Below the pieces are notes generated by a model, which searched no databases, was not told the origin of the DNA, and saw only the letters and a list, made by a program, of their open reading frames with translations. This document shows, piece by piece, positions 1 to 8,406 of a DNA stretch of 64,000 nt. The position numbers were made by a program, and so were the translations under genes. The stretch's first letter is position 1. Each line of letters starts with the position of its first letter. The DNA comes from UBA5078 sp033721235. Lineage in GTDB: Bacteria; Pseudomonadota; Gammaproteobacteria; Pseudomonadales; Pseudohongiellaceae. The stretch lies in NCBI GenBank assembly GCA_033721235.1, contig JAWWAY010000002.1, positions 1-64,000 of the forward strand, read 5' to 3'.

Positions 1-108
1 ACATACGCGAGTCAGCGCCGCTGTTAGCGTTGTTTTACCATGGTCAACGTGGCCAATTGTACCAACGTTAACGTGCGTCTTACTTCTTTCAAACTTACTC
101 TTCGCCAT
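1..108 (-). CDS. tuf: Elongation factor Tu, N-terminal fragment
   Basis: This is the first 36 codons of EF-Tu, the GTPase that delivers aminoacyl-tRNA to the ribosome; the rest lies beyond the left edge. The frame opens MAKSKFERSKTHVNVGTIGH and contains the P-loop GHVDHGKT, which identifies translational GTPases of this family. The ATG at 108 follows a GAGGCGACC ribosome-binding stretch. It is the last element of a minus-strand block of tRNA-Tyr, tRNA-Gly, tRNA-Thr and tuf, the same arrangement as the tRNA-tufB operon known in Escherichia coli and Pseudomonas. Co-transcription with the tRNAs is inferred from this conserved order. Confidence 0.97.
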   Translation of the reverse strand, partial: MAKSKFERSKTHVNVGTIGHVDHGKTTLTAALTRVC

Positions 109-245
109 TTTGGTCGCCTCTAATAATTTGCCCACGCACCCAACAAGCCATCAGCCTGTTAAAGTAGCGCTCATTACTTACAAAATCAGAACTTACTACC
201 TAACTCTTCTCAAACCCTTTCTTATATAAAGAAAGAGCAAAAAAC

Positions 246-320
246 TGGTGCTCACATCCGGAGTTGAACCGGAGACCTCTTCATTACCAATGAAGTGCTC
301 TACCTCTGAGCTATGCGAGC
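246..320 (-). tRNA. tRNA-Thr (GGT anticodon)
   Basis: The reverse complement folds as a complete cloverleaf. The 5' arm GCTCGCA pairs with TGTGAGC, the anticodon stem CTTCA/TGAAG encloses TTGGTAA with anticodon GGT, and the T arm contains GGTTCAACTCC. CCA is encoded in the gene. It lies between tRNA-Gly and tuf. Confidence 0.96.
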
Positions 321-455
321 TAGACACTAGTAATAAAACAGCCCGAGCCAACTCCAGCCCTGCTTACACAGAACCGCACTCAAAACTTTCTATTCAAACC
401 GGTGAAGCACAGACAGCGATTTCGTTCACTTCCTGCTAACCCGATTCACTAAAAC

Positions 456-529
456 TGGAGCGGGTAGCGGGAATCGAACCCGCGTAGCCAGCTTGGAAGG
501 CTGGTGTTCTACCTCTGAACTATACCCGC
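456..529 (-). tRNA. tRNA-Gly (TCC anticodon)
   Basis: On the minus strand the acceptor GCGGGTA pairs with TACCCGC, the anticodon stem CCAGC/GCTGG encloses CTTCCAA with anticodon TCC, and the T arm contains GGTTCGATTCC. CCA is encoded. It is the middle member of the three-tRNA block. Confidence 0.96.
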
Positions 530-566
530 ATCGCTCTGAAGCCCAGTAAATACAATACGCTTCAAA

Positions 567-650
567 TGGTGGAGGGGGGTGGATTCGAACCACCGAAGCT
601 TGCGCGTCAGATTTACAGTCTGATCCCTTTGGCCACTCGGGAACCCCTCC
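567..650 (-). tRNA. tRNA-Tyr (GTA anticodon)
   Basis: This class II tRNA on the minus strand has acceptor arm GGAGGGG, anticodon loop CTGTAAA with anticodon GTA, a long variable arm, T-arm sequence GGTTCGAATCC and an encoded CCA. It is the first gene of the tRNA-tuf block. The 64-bp gap before it must carry the promoter; TATAAG near 670-675 is a possible -10, without a convincing -35. Confidence 0.96.
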
Positions 651-714
651 GACAAGAGCCCCAAAGCCTTATAAATACTTGGGTGTCTTATTCAGAGGCG
701 GCATTTTATGGGAA

Positions 715-1413
715 TTAAAACGGTAGTGCAATCGTTTCACAGAGTTTTTCTCTAGCTTCTATGTCGGATTGGGGCTGATCAATTTGCGACCACCATGCCT
801 GAAAGTCGGCGAATGCCTCAAAGCGGCTAGAAACCAACCAAAATTCTTGCCTCATTCGAGGCTCTTCTCGCACGCTCACAGCAAAGCCTTGAGCATCAAG
901 CGCACGCTCCAAGGCCAATGCATTACTGCGATCACCAAACAAGCCGAGGGAAATACCATTTTCCAGCTCTCCAGAGCCAATCAAAAAGCCGTCGGTTCGC
1001 AACTGCAAGCGCTCGATCGTTGAGCGTAAACGCCCCAAGACCTCTTCAGCCTCAGACCTGCTATCTAGTGGGGCAATATAAGCACGATAGTTGACGACCT
1101 CAATCTCACTATATTCAAGAGGAGTAAAATCATAGCCTGACAGAGTATCGGCAAAATCCTGTGCCGCCTGCGCCGACAAATAAGGCCCAAGCTCTACACA
1201 AACGCCAGCCTCGGCAGGAGTTGATGCGACATCTGGCGCCACACCTCGAGAGACAAGCTGAGAGGAATCCACTTCGCTTATGAGCTGCAGAGTCGCTGGC
1301 AGCTCCAAGCTCGCGGGAACAGGAGCCACAACAGGTTCACGGCTTAAATCATAAAGAATCCAAGCCGCAAACACTAAATTTACAAACAATAAGCCCCAAA
1401 CGATGCCACGCAT
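715..1413 (-). CDS. Membrane-anchored SPOR-domain protein
   Basis: The protein of about 232 residues has one N-terminal transmembrane segment (GIVWGLLFVNLVFAAWIL). A variable linker leads to two stretches resembling SPOR repeats, around GVCVELGPYLSAQAAQDF and LENGISLGLFGDRSNALAL. SPOR domains usually bind denuded glycan strands of peptidoglycan at division sites, so a periplasmic envelope role is inferred. The gene is coupled to coaX: a GTG start at 1422 would overlap the coaX stop codon, while the ATG at 1413 is preceded by GGGGTGAG and is preferred here. SPOR genes are commonly found between coaX and the tRNA-tuf block in pseudomonad-like genomes. Confidence 0.82.
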   Translation of the reverse strand: MRGIVWGLLFVNLVFAAWILYDLSREPVVAPVPASLELPATLQLISEVDSSQLVSRGVAPDVASTPAEAGVCVELGPYLSAQAAQDFADTLSGYDFTPLEYSEIEVVNYRAYIAPLDSRSEAEEVLGRLRSTIERLQLRTDGFLIGSGELENGISLGLFGDRSNALALERALDAQGFAVSVREEPRMRQEFWLVSSRFEAFADFQAWWSQIDQPQSDIEAREKLCETIALPF

Positions 1414-1418
1414 ATAAC

Positions 1419-2162
1419 TCACTCACCCCGCCCGTATGGAAGGGCCAAGGCCAAGCCATCCAGCACTAGTTCGGGGACACACTCGTGCGGCAAGCCCTTT
1501 TTATCCAAAGCGCAAGACAGAACGGCCGAATCGCCTCCCGTAATATATAGCTGCGCTCCAGCGGGAAAAGAGCGAAAGCACGTCTCAACCCAGCTTGCGA
1601 CCATAGTCCCAATGCCCCCACCAATAGCGCTCTCTGTATCCGCACCCAAAGTGCTATTCCCAAATGGCAGCTCAGAACCGCTTGCTATAGTAGTGCCTGC
1701 TAATAAGGCCCTAGCCTGAACAGAATATCCAGGAACAATAAACCCACCCAAATGCTGCCCGGCCGCGCTGACCCCATCAAGAGTAATCGCACTGCCAGCA
1801 TCCACCACCACGCAGGCTCCCTTGGCGCGATTAAAAGCGGCCAATATTGCCAACCACCTATCGACCCCTAGGCGCACCGGCTCCTTGTAGCCGTTCACGA
1901 CTCCCGCGCAATGTTCAGTCACCTTTGCAAACTCCGGCGCAATAGCAAAGCGTTGATGCAACTGCTCCGCAAGCTCAGTAGTAATGCTAGCGCTTCGCAC
2001 ACTAGACACTCTTACCATGCTCGGCTGAACACCATCCGCCAAGCCCGCAAGATTGACCAAATCGCAAAAGCCGCGATCAAGCACTCGCCCACCGCCATCA
2101 ATGAGACGCCACTTTGCCCGACTATTCCCCACATCTATTTCCAAGATGACAGGCTCACTCAC
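1419..2162 (-). CDS. coaX: Type III pantothenate kinase
   Basis: CoaX phosphorylates pantothenate, the first step of coenzyme A synthesis in the cytoplasm. The 247-residue protein shows the family's ASKHA-fold motifs: EIDVGNSRAKWRL at the N-terminus (phosphate-binding), GVDRW near residue 99, and VVVDAGSAITLDGV followed by HLGGFIVPGY in the centre. The length is normal for type III enzymes. Translation starts at a GTG that overlaps the last codons of birA by 8 bp, indicating translational coupling. The birA-coaX pair is a conserved cofactor operon in gammaproteobacteria that lack coaA. Confidence 0.95.
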   Translation of the reverse strand: MSEPVILEIDVGNSRAKWRLIDGGGRVLDRGFCDLVNLAGLADGVQPSMVRVSSVRSASITTELAEQLHQRFAIAPEFAKVTEHCAGVVNGYKEPVRLGVDRWLAILAAFNRAKGACVVVDAGSAITLDGVSAAGQHLGGFIVPGYSVQARALLAGTTIASGSELPFGNSTLGADTESAIGGGIGTMVASWVETCFRSFPAGAQLYITGGDSAVLSCALDKKGLPHECVPELVLDGLALALPYGRGE

Positions 2163-3138
2163 CAGACACAGCCCTCAAGCTCGGCAGTAACTCACCGCCG
2201 GTAAACACGCTCTCGCCCTGGCTCGTCTCCAAACACAAAGCACCTGTGGACGTTAAGCCTTTAACCATGCCGCGTACGCTATTGCGACCGGCGCTCAATT
2301 CAACCAGTCGCCCCATATTAACGTCTCGCGACTCCCACTCGGCCTTAAACGGCTCGAAACCCTGAAGACGAAACTGCTGCAAGGCGGCATCCAATTGCAA
2401 AATTAGTTTTGCGATAATTTTATTCCTATTGGGCAGCTCGCCTAACTCTGAACTCAAGTCCGTATAGGGCTGACCAATCTCCTGCGCCAAACCTTCTGGC
2501 ATTCTAATATTGAGACCAATCCCGATAATGACTCGACAAGGGCCCGTCACATCCCCAGACATCTCCAGCAAAATGCCCGCAATCTTCTTGCCCTCAACCT
2601 GGATATCGTTTGGCCACTTAAGGCCCGCTCCGTAGCAACCCATCTCGTCCAGGGTTCTCACGAGCGCCAAGCCCACTACCAGGCTCAAGCCCTCCATTGC
2701 GGCCACCCCCGAATCGAAAGCGACCCCCATAGAAAAGTAGATATTGGCGCCAACCGGACTTACCCATGTACGACCACGGCGACCTCTGCCCTGGGACTGA
2801 TGCTCCGCCAGCACAAGCCAACTATCCGTATTGCCTTCCGAGCACCGCAGCGCGTCGGCATTCGTAGAATCGGTGCTAAAACTCACGACAATATGATCGC
2901 GCCAACGAGCGGCACCATCACCAAGATGATGCAGAATTTCTGCGCCATTCAATAAGCCCAAGGCATTAGGCAGTCGATATCCTTTACCGGTTACCGAGTG
3001 AACCTCGACGCCCATTTCACGTAATCGCTCCACCTGCTTCCAAATAGCAGCACGGCTAATGCCCAAAGCTTCACCAAGCTTTGCACCCGAGTGATAGGCG
3101 CCGTCCGACAACTCCGCCAATAAGGGATGTAAATCCAT
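2155..3138 (-). CDS. birA: Biotin-protein ligase and biotin operon repressor
   Basis: BirA makes biotinyl-5'-AMP and transfers biotin to acetyl-CoA carboxylase; with its N-terminal winged helix it also represses biotin genes. The 327-residue form starts at the ATG at 3138 (MDLHPLLAELSDG). An HTH follows (GEALGISRAAIWKQVERLREMGVEV, given here as 'GEALGISRAAIWKQVERL'). The ligase domain has the biotin loop QSQGRGRRGRTWVSP near residue 120, then LKWPNDI and KIAGILLEMSGD. A longer frame reaches 3201, but its extra residues do not resemble BirA. Confidence 0.95.
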   Translation of the reverse strand: MDLHPLLAELSDGAYHSGAKLGEALGISRAAIWKQVERLREMGVEVHSVTGKGYRLPNALGLLNGAEILHHLGDGAARWRDHIVVSFSTDSTNADALRCSEGNTDSWLVLAEHQSQGRGRRGRTWVSPVGANIYFSMGVAFDSGVAAMEGLSLVVGLALVRTLDEMGCYGAGLKWPNDIQVEGKKIAGILLEMSGDVTGPCRVIIGIGLNIRMPEGLAQEIGQPYTDLSSELGELPNRNKIIAKLILQLDAALQQFRLQGFEPFKAEWESRDVNMGRLVELSAGRNSVRGMVKGLTSTGALCLETSQGESVFTGGELLPSLRAVSGE

Positions 3139-3266
3139 AGTTAGAACCAAATTCAATACAGACCAAGCGGCACCATTTACAAAAAAACAGCACCCATACA
3201 AATAAAAATGAGACTGCGCCGATGATACGCGCTAAAGAACAAAGCTAAAAGAGCTTACTTGAGGCA

Positions 3267-4982
3267 TTAATTGGCGTCACCGACGCGCATCCAGGCGATG
3301 AACATTTCATCCCAGACCTGATCCCCCCAGCGTACCTCCTGGGTCGGATCTGGGTTCAAAGCATTGCCCGGTGAATTATCGAATACGCCTTCGGCAACGA
3401 TCGTAGTACCGGCAGGCAAAAACATGGGCGACTTAAGCCTGTAAGTCATTTGCCAACTATGTTGAAAATTGGGGATCGAAAGAATCTCACGACTGGAACC
3501 ATCAGGAAACTCCGCTGTGTACTTAACGCTTTTGCCTCGATAATGCATGTGCGGGGCAATATTGTAGAGATAAGAATCGTTCGGAACAGGCGCCACGGCC
3601 TTCACCGGGAAGCTATCCTCTCCAGCAGGGATAACAAACTCCCCATTCATCACCGCCGTTCTTATCAGGGGGCGCTCTGGCTTGGAATCACGAAAATACA
3701 AACCTATCTTAGAGGTATCGCTCAACTCACGCCCAATCGTTTGATAGTGAAACTGCACAACAAAACGCATTTCTTCCTCTAAAAGAATACCGGTCCCCTC
3801 ATCAAATACGACCCGCTCGCGTCCCGGAGCATAACCTCCGAAATTGGTCCGACTACCACCACCACTTTGATTTTGTTTTTGCTGCTTTTCATCCTGAGTA
3901 TAGGCGACCACATGATGCAGAGAATTGGGATTGCCTATTTTGAACTCATAAGCGCCAACCCACTTATCCTCATCCAAGCCAATCTCGACTGGCACATAAC
4001 GGTAGTCCAACACGCCTGTGGCCGGAATTTGTTGAGTAGGAAATTCCACAACTAAATCAGGCTCCCCTAAAGCCCACTCCTGCTTTGGCTCTTTTGGAGC
4101 TGCCAAAGGGTCTGAGTCGGAATCGTTTGGCGCCCCGGCACGAGCCCAATTGACGAGAGCCATGCGCTCACTATCGCTTATATAGTGCACATCAACAAAA
4201 TCATCCAAAAACTTAGGGTCGATCTGACCTGGCGGCATACGCATCGTCATCAATGTTTCCGACATCATTTGCGACCAACCGCTTACCATTTGATAGCTAT
4301 CCATTGCCCACGGAGCAATGCCGCCCAGCTGGTGGCAACTAACACAGCGCCTCTCCAGTATAGGGACCACCTCATCGGCATAGGAAGGTATCTGCTGCAA
4401 GCCCTCTTGATACTGAATTGGCTGCCCCTGACTCCAAGCGACGCCCTCTATTCTGCTCACCTCTAATAAGCTAGCAGATAGAGCCTCTTCCAGATAATTT
4501 CTATCAACAGTCCCTTCAGACCCATAAGCTCGCGTTGACGATGCATCCAGCGCTCCCCTGTACAAGACCTGCATACGAGAAGGGTCGATAAGCAAGACCT
4601 CTCCGGTGCGAGTCAAACCTAAACTTCGCGCCACCAATTGCGACCCATCAAGCAGCACCGGTATCGGTTCAGCCATAGCGCTCAAATGCTCAGCTATAGT
4701 CTCCCGCTCCACGCCAGCAGTGGCATTTAGCAGTAAAAACTCGACTCCTTCGTCTTGATATTTTTGCCTTAGAGCCTGCAGCTTTGGCAATGCCTTACTG
4801 CTGACCTCGCACTCCTCGCCATAGACATACAGCACTACGGCCTTTTTATAGCCATAGCGACTCAGCTGATGAAAATCACCGCGGTGATCTATCAGCGAAA
4901 AATCAGCCAATTCTTCTGCAGACACTGCATGGTTTGAAGCAATGGCTACAATGGAGGCGAAAATTAAGCTTAAGCACTTCAT
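3267..4982 (-). CDS. Exported redoxin/cytochrome c/PHM-like copper monooxygenase fusion
   Basis: The 571-residue protein has a signal peptide (MKCLSLIFASIVAIASNHAVSA). A redoxin-like domain follows (about 25-160; a single Cys in GEECEV), then a heme c site CVSCH (213-217), then a domain with the ligand order of peptidylglycine alpha-hydroxylating monooxygenase (PHM). PHM binds CuH with HH and H, and CuM with HxH and Met; here these are HH 356-357, H412 in QFHYQ, H478/H480 in APHMHYRG and M560. This suggests a periplasmic copper monooxygenase with a built-in heme electron donor. The start is the ATG at 4982 rather than a TTG at 5018, because the signal peptide begins there. A paralogue lies immediately upstream and PAL-like genes are nearby. 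The substrate is unknown. Confidence 0.8.
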   Translation of the reverse strand: MKCLSLIFASIVAIASNHAVSAEELADFSLIDHRGDFHQLSRYGYKKAVVLYVYGEECEVSSKALPKLQALRQKYQDEGVEFLLLNATAGVERETIAEHLSAMAEPIPVLLDGSQLVARSLGLTRTGEVLLIDPSRMQVLYRGALDASSTRAYGSEGTVDRNYLEEALSASLLEVSRIEGVAWSQGQPIQYQEGLQQIPSYADEVVPILERRCVSCHQLGGIAPWAMDSYQMVSGWSQMMSETLMTMRMPPGQIDPKFLDDFVDVHYISDSERMALVNWARAGAPNDSDSDPLAAPKEPKQEWALGEPDLVVEFPTQQIPATGVLDYRYVPVEIGLDEDKWVGAYEFKIGNPNSLHHVVAYTQDEKQQKQNQSGGGSRTNFGGYAPGRERVVFDEGTGILLEEEMRFVVQFHYQTIGRELSDTSKIGLYFRDSKPERPLIRTAVMNGEFVIPAGEDSFPVKAVAPVPNDSYLYNIAPHMHYRGKSVKYTAEFPDGSSREILSIPNFQHSWQMTYRLKSPMFLPAGTTIVAEGVFDNSPGNALNPDPTQEVRWGDQVWDEMFIAWMRVGDAN

Positions 4983-5073
4983 GCTGGAATACTTAGATGT
5001 TAATAAAAAAGAGCACAATTCCTTCGATTATAGAGCAAGAGTTCGATGGCACTAGATAAGGCAATTTAAAACA

Positions 5074-5089
5074 TTGTGACTCTTTGTAA
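5074..5089 (-). promoter_or_regulatory. Direct-repeat operator candidate, copy 1
   Basis: In gene orientation this reads TTACAAAGAGTCACAA, two hexamers with a 10-bp period, 92 bp upstream of the first PHM-like gene. The same TTACAA-N4-TYACAA pattern occurs upstream of the second PHM-like gene, the HupE-like gene and the TonB receptor. The binding protein is unknown; a one-turn direct repeat fits a winged-helix or other tandem-binding regulator. Confidence 0.6.
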
Positions 5090-5142
5090 CAGCAAGACTC
5101 CGCAGCCTCGTCAGTTCGCTGACGCATCACAAAATCCCAGCC

Positions 5143-5174
5143 AAAAAAAAAGCGCCCCTAGAGGCGCTTTTTTC
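5143..5174 (-). terminator. Intrinsic terminator after the second PHM-like gene
   Basis: The stem AGCGCC/GGCGCT (5151-5156 and 5163-5168) is flanked by A9 on one side and T6 on the other. On the minus strand it is followed by nine U residues and lies 22 nt past the stop of the 5196-6884 gene. It separates the two PHM-like genes into different transcription units. Confidence 0.9.
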
Positions 5175-5195
5175 ATTACTCAACTACAAGGCTAA

Positions 5196-6884
5196 TCACT
5201 CATTAACCGCGTAGTAAGTCCAGTAGCCGATAAACATTTCTTCCCAGCTCTGTAGACCGAAAGTCACTTGCTCACTTGGGTCTGGGTTTGCTGGATTGTA
5301 TGCAGAGTTATCGAACGCACCTGTAACGTGAACACGCGTACCTGCTGGTAGCAACTTGTGCTCGCTCAACTGGTAAGTTGGCTGCCAAGCGTAGCTATAG
5401 TTTGGCACGCTTAGTAGGTCTTCCATAGTACCGTCTGGATACTCTGCAGAGAACTTCATGTCTTTACCACGGAAGTGCATGTGAGCACGTAGACCGTTCA
5501 ACATCACATCCTCTTCGAACAAGTATGTCGCATGGGCTTCATGATCAACCGCATGAGGAGGAATAGTAAACATGCCAGAAACCGAACGAGTTAGGTTCTC
5601 GTGGGAAGGCTTCTCATCATAGAAGTACATGCCCAGAGATGTCTCGTCGCTAGTCGCACGGCCATTGGTTGTGAAGTGGAACTGCATAGACAGCTTATGA
5701 CCGGCAGGAATGTACACGCCCGTATCTTCTGGGAATACCATCGCCTCTACTTTACCAGGCGCATAACCTTCTAAGAATCGACGAGCTGTAGAGCGCTGAT
5801 CAGCCTCACCGCCATCGAAGTCTTCGTTAGGACCTGTTACATAAGTCAACAAATGGTGAAGTACAGTTTCGTCACCTGGGATGAACTGAACCGCTTTAAC
5901 CCACTTATCTTCTTCGAAAGGAAGATCAACATCTATGTTGATGTAGTCCATTACGCCTGTGGCTGGAACTTCTTGACGTGGAGACTTAACAATAAAGTCA
6001 GGCTCACCTAACTGCCAAGATTTAACGTCAGCATATTCTAGGTCGCTTAGAGGATCTTTAGCGAAGCTGCCACGTGGCGCGCCCGCATCAATCCAGCGAA
6101 CCAAAGTTTGCAGATCTTCATCGTTAACATAGCTAGCGTTATCGAAGTGACCAATTTCTGGGTCAACTTGCATTGGAGGCATACGCTTAGTCAACAATAC
6201 TTCACGAATCATCGGAGACCAGCCCTGCAGCATCAAGTGGCTATTCATAGCGAATGGACCAATACCGCCTTCGCGGTGACACTCAGCACAGCTCTCAACA
6301 ATGATAGGTGCTACTTCAGTCGCGTAGTCCGGCGCATCGGCTGCAAGAGTAGAACCCTTAACAATACCTAGATCACAGCCAGCAACATCCATAACCATAG
6401 TGTCTTGCACGCTATCTGCTGACAAAGTTTGCCCCAGATGCTCATGCACAGGACCTCTGTAAAGAACAGTCAAACGCTCAGGATCAAGAACCAAAACCTC
6501 ACCCGCTTTGGAGATATTCAATGTATCTGCAACTAGCTGGCTAGTATCCATAAGAATCGGGAAGTCCAAGTTTTTGGCTTCTGCGTTTTCACGGATAGCT
6601 TGAGAGTCATCTTTGGCCGAATTGATCATCAAGAAGGCAACGTTCTTTGCCTCCCACTCAGTTCTAAGCTCACGCAACTGGGCTACAGAAGCATCTGCCG
6701 CTGCACAGCTATTAGCTTGTGAGAAAAGAACTATCGCATCTTTGTGGCGATAGCGGCTAAATTGGTGAAAATCGCCCGCTTGATCTAGCAATGCGAAGTC
6801 ACCTGCTCGCTCAGGTGCGGCAAAGCCAGTAGCGCTAACAACGCTAGCAAGCAAGAACGCCGACATCATGCTTAATTTTTTCAT
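5196..6884 (-). CDS. Exported redoxin/cytochrome c/PHM-like copper monooxygenase fusion, paralogue 2
   Basis: The 562-residue protein has the same architecture as its downstream neighbour: a signal peptide (MKKLSMMSAFLLASVVSATG), a redoxin-like domain with a lone Cys60, heme c motif CAECH (199-203), and PHM-type ligands HH 343-344, H403 in MQFHFTT, H468/H470 in AHMHFRG and M550 in WEEMFIGYW. The start at 6884 has a good ribosome-binding site (CTGGAG, 9 nt spacing); the longer frame to 6986 adds residues without family character. All copper ligands being kept in two diverged copies argues that both are active enzymes. The copies could differ in substrate or be used under different conditions. 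Heme binding requires export and cytochrome c maturation, so the site of action is periplasmic. Confidence 0.8.
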   Translation of the reverse strand: MKKLSMMSAFLLASVVSATGFAAPERAGDFALLDQAGDFHQFSRYRHKDAIVLFSQANSCAAADASVAQLRELRTEWEAKNVAFLMINSAKDDSQAIRENAEAKNLDFPILMDTSQLVADTLNISKAGEVLVLDPERLTVLYRGPVHEHLGQTLSADSVQDTMVMDVAGCDLGIVKGSTLAADAPDYATEVAPIIVESCAECHREGGIGPFAMNSHLMLQGWSPMIREVLLTKRMPPMQVDPEIGHFDNASYVNDEDLQTLVRWIDAGAPRGSFAKDPLSDLEYADVKSWQLGEPDFIVKSPRQEVPATGVMDYINIDVDLPFEEDKWVKAVQFIPGDETVLHHLLTYVTGPNEDFDGGEADQRSTARRFLEGYAPGKVEAMVFPEDTGVYIPAGHKLSMQFHFTTNGRATSDETSLGMYFYDEKPSHENLTRSVSGMFTIPPHAVDHEAHATYLFEEDVMLNGLRAHMHFRGKDMKFSAEYPDGTMEDLLSVPNYSYAWQPTYQLSEHKLLPAGTRVHVTGAFDNSAYNPANPDPSEQVTFGLQSWEEMFIGYWTYYAVNE

Positions 6885-7293
6885 ATGCTTAACTCCAGTT
6901 ATACCCTTCACGATTAGTAAAGTGGGCGGGCAGTTTAGCCCAAAACCTTGATCCCAATCAAAATTAAATGCGTTTTTTTGTAACACTTTGAAACTTGGCA
7001 GGCTTTATTCGCTCCCCAAAGTAACACTATCAAGGTAATTTCATTATTAATTAACGCCTATTTGACGAGCTCTTATCAGGCTCAGTAGGCAAGGCAACCT
7101 TAGGGCCACTCTACTTATTACGTCTAGTTAGCCATTATGGTTTTCAAAGCGCAACAAAAGCCCCGATAGTATTTTTAAATCAATATCAGGGTTCGCTCAT
7201 TCACTTATTATGGTGAATGGCTTATGGTTGCGCCCCATACTGGTCGTTCTTTTTGCACTTTTCCCAAGCCTAGAATCTGACAGGAGCAACCCC
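6885..7293. other. Divergent regulatory gap between PHM-like and PAL-like genes
   Basis: This 409-bp gap carries promoters in both directions. It holds the second direct-repeat copy and an AT-rich stretch near 7040-7060 (cattattaattaacg). I see no RNA gene, no convincing ORF and no clear sigma70 pair. The frame that opens at 7210 is only an upstream extension of the PAL-like gene; its true start is at 7294. Confidence 0.5.
6978..6993 (-). promoter_or_regulatory. Direct-repeat operator candidate, copy 2
   Basis: In gene orientation it reads TTTCAAAGTGTTACAA, 94 bp upstream of the second PHM-like gene, almost the same distance as copy 1 from its gene. One hexamer (TTTCAA) differs by one base from the TTACAA seen in the other copies. 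The 10-bp period is kept. Confidence 0.55.
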
Positions 7294-8346
7294 ATGAAGC
7301 CAAAGCGACTCATATTGTCGACTCTTACTCAATCATCCCTAATCTGCGCTGCCCTACTAAGCAACACTAGCGCACTAGCACAACTGGAAAACCCCAATAT
7401 TACTCCCAACCCCTACGAAACAGTCCCTGGGGTATGGGCACCACTGCCTGATGAGCGCGAATGGGGCGCTACCAGCACGGTGTATTACGCCGGTGATGGC
7501 AAAATTTGGGCTGCAGAGAGATGCGGCGGTAATGGTAACTGCCTAGATACTCCCGAAATCGACCCTATATTTCTTATCGACCAAGACGGCAAAGTCCTTA
7601 AGAGTTTCGGTGCAGGCCTAATCGTTTGGCCCCACGGTATTCACGTCGATTTCGAAGGCAATGTCTGGATAGCCGATGCCAGAGGTGACGAAGAGCGCAT
7701 GAAGGGACACCAAGTCCATAAGTTCAGCGCCGACGGAGAGCTCTTGATGAGCCTAGGCATGGCCGGCATTGCAGGAAAGGGCAATAATATCTTCGATCGC
7801 CCCAATGACGTTTACGTGGCCCCCAACGGCGACATATTCGTTGCCGATGGCCACTCCTCCGACGGCAATAATCGTATTGTTAAGTTCAATAGCGACGGAG
7901 AGTACCTGCTAGAGTGGGGAGAAAAAGGCACTGGGCCGGGCCAACTAGACGTTCCCCATGCATTGGCGATGGACTCGCGCGGCAGACTCTTCGTCGCAGA
8001 CAGGGGCAATAGTAGAATTCAGATTTTCGAACAAGACGGCACATGGGTCGACACATGGACACAGTTCGGTCGCCCCAGCGGGCTCTATATCGACCAAAAT
8101 GACACCCTATACTCTGCCGACTCAGAATCCAATACCGGCCCCGGTCGAAACCCCGGCTGGTACCGAGGCATTAGAATAGGTAGTGCCAGCACTGGCTTTG
8201 TCAGCGCATTCATTCCAGACCCCAACACAGGAGCCGCCAACGGCACCAGTGTTGCTGAAGGCGTCACGGCAGACGAACAGGGCAATGTATATGGAGCAGA
8301 AGTCGCTCAACGCATGCTAAGGAAGTATATAAAGAGGCAGGAGTAG
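7294..8346 (+). CDS. Exported NHL beta-propeller, PAL-like
   Basis: The 350-residue protein starts at the ATG at 7294 (AGGAG 7 nt upstream), giving a signal peptide ending in TSALA. Repeated NHL blades follow (GNVWIAD, GDIFVADG, GRLFVADRGNSRIQIF). The blades resemble the lyase domain of peptidylglycine amidating monooxygenase (PAL), which cleaves alpha-hydroxyglycine to amide and glyoxylate. Two zinc-type histidines are visible, H114 in WPHGIHV and H222 in VPHALAM. The third position reads VAEGVTAD with Glu322, and the catalytic Tyr position reads DGH. It may therefore be a diverged or inactive PAL, or a different propeller enzyme. Its divergence from a PHM-like gene supports a link with that chemistry. 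Confidence 0.7.
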   Translation: MKPKRLILSTLTQSSLICAALLSNTSALAQLENPNITPNPYETVPGVWAPLPDEREWGATSTVYYAGDGKIWAAERCGGNGNCLDTPEIDPIFLIDQDGKVLKSFGAGLIVWPHGIHVDFEGNVWIADARGDEERMKGHQVHKFSADGELLMSLGMAGIAGKGNNIFDRPNDVYVAPNGDIFVADGHSSDGNNRIVKFNSDGEYLLEWGEKGTGPGQLDVPHALAMDSRGRLFVADRGNSRIQIFEQDGTWVDTWTQFGRPSGLYIDQNDTLYSADSESNTGPGRNPGWYRGIRIGSASTGFVSAFIPDPNTGAANGTSVAEGVTADEQGNVYGAEVAQRMLRKYIKRQE

Positions 8347-8355
8347 CATTATTGA

Positions 8356-8392
8356 CTGGTAAGCGGGCTTCACTTCGTAGCCCGCCTACCAG
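8356..8392. terminator. Long hairpin between convergent genes
   Basis: A 14-bp stem with one mismatch (CTGGTAAGCGGGCT with AGCCCGCCTACCAG, 9-nt loop) lies between the convergent PAL-like and HupE-like genes. There is no clear U-tract on either strand, so it may protect 3' ends or act as a weak bidirectional terminator. Confidence 0.5.
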
Positions 8393-8406
8393 CCTAGCCA
8401 CAATCT

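Noticed and set aside
248..439. Plus-strand ORF of 63 codons over the tRNA-Thr gene
   Set aside because: It runs antisense through a tRNA and has no ribosome-binding site.
3267..6884. The two PHM-like genes as a recent tandem duplication
   Set aside because: They share architecture and ligands, but they differ widely elsewhere and have separate terminators and operators, so the duplication is old.
8356..8392. Strong rho-independent terminator
   Set aside because: The stem is long, but neither strand has a U-tract, so I list it only as terminator-like.
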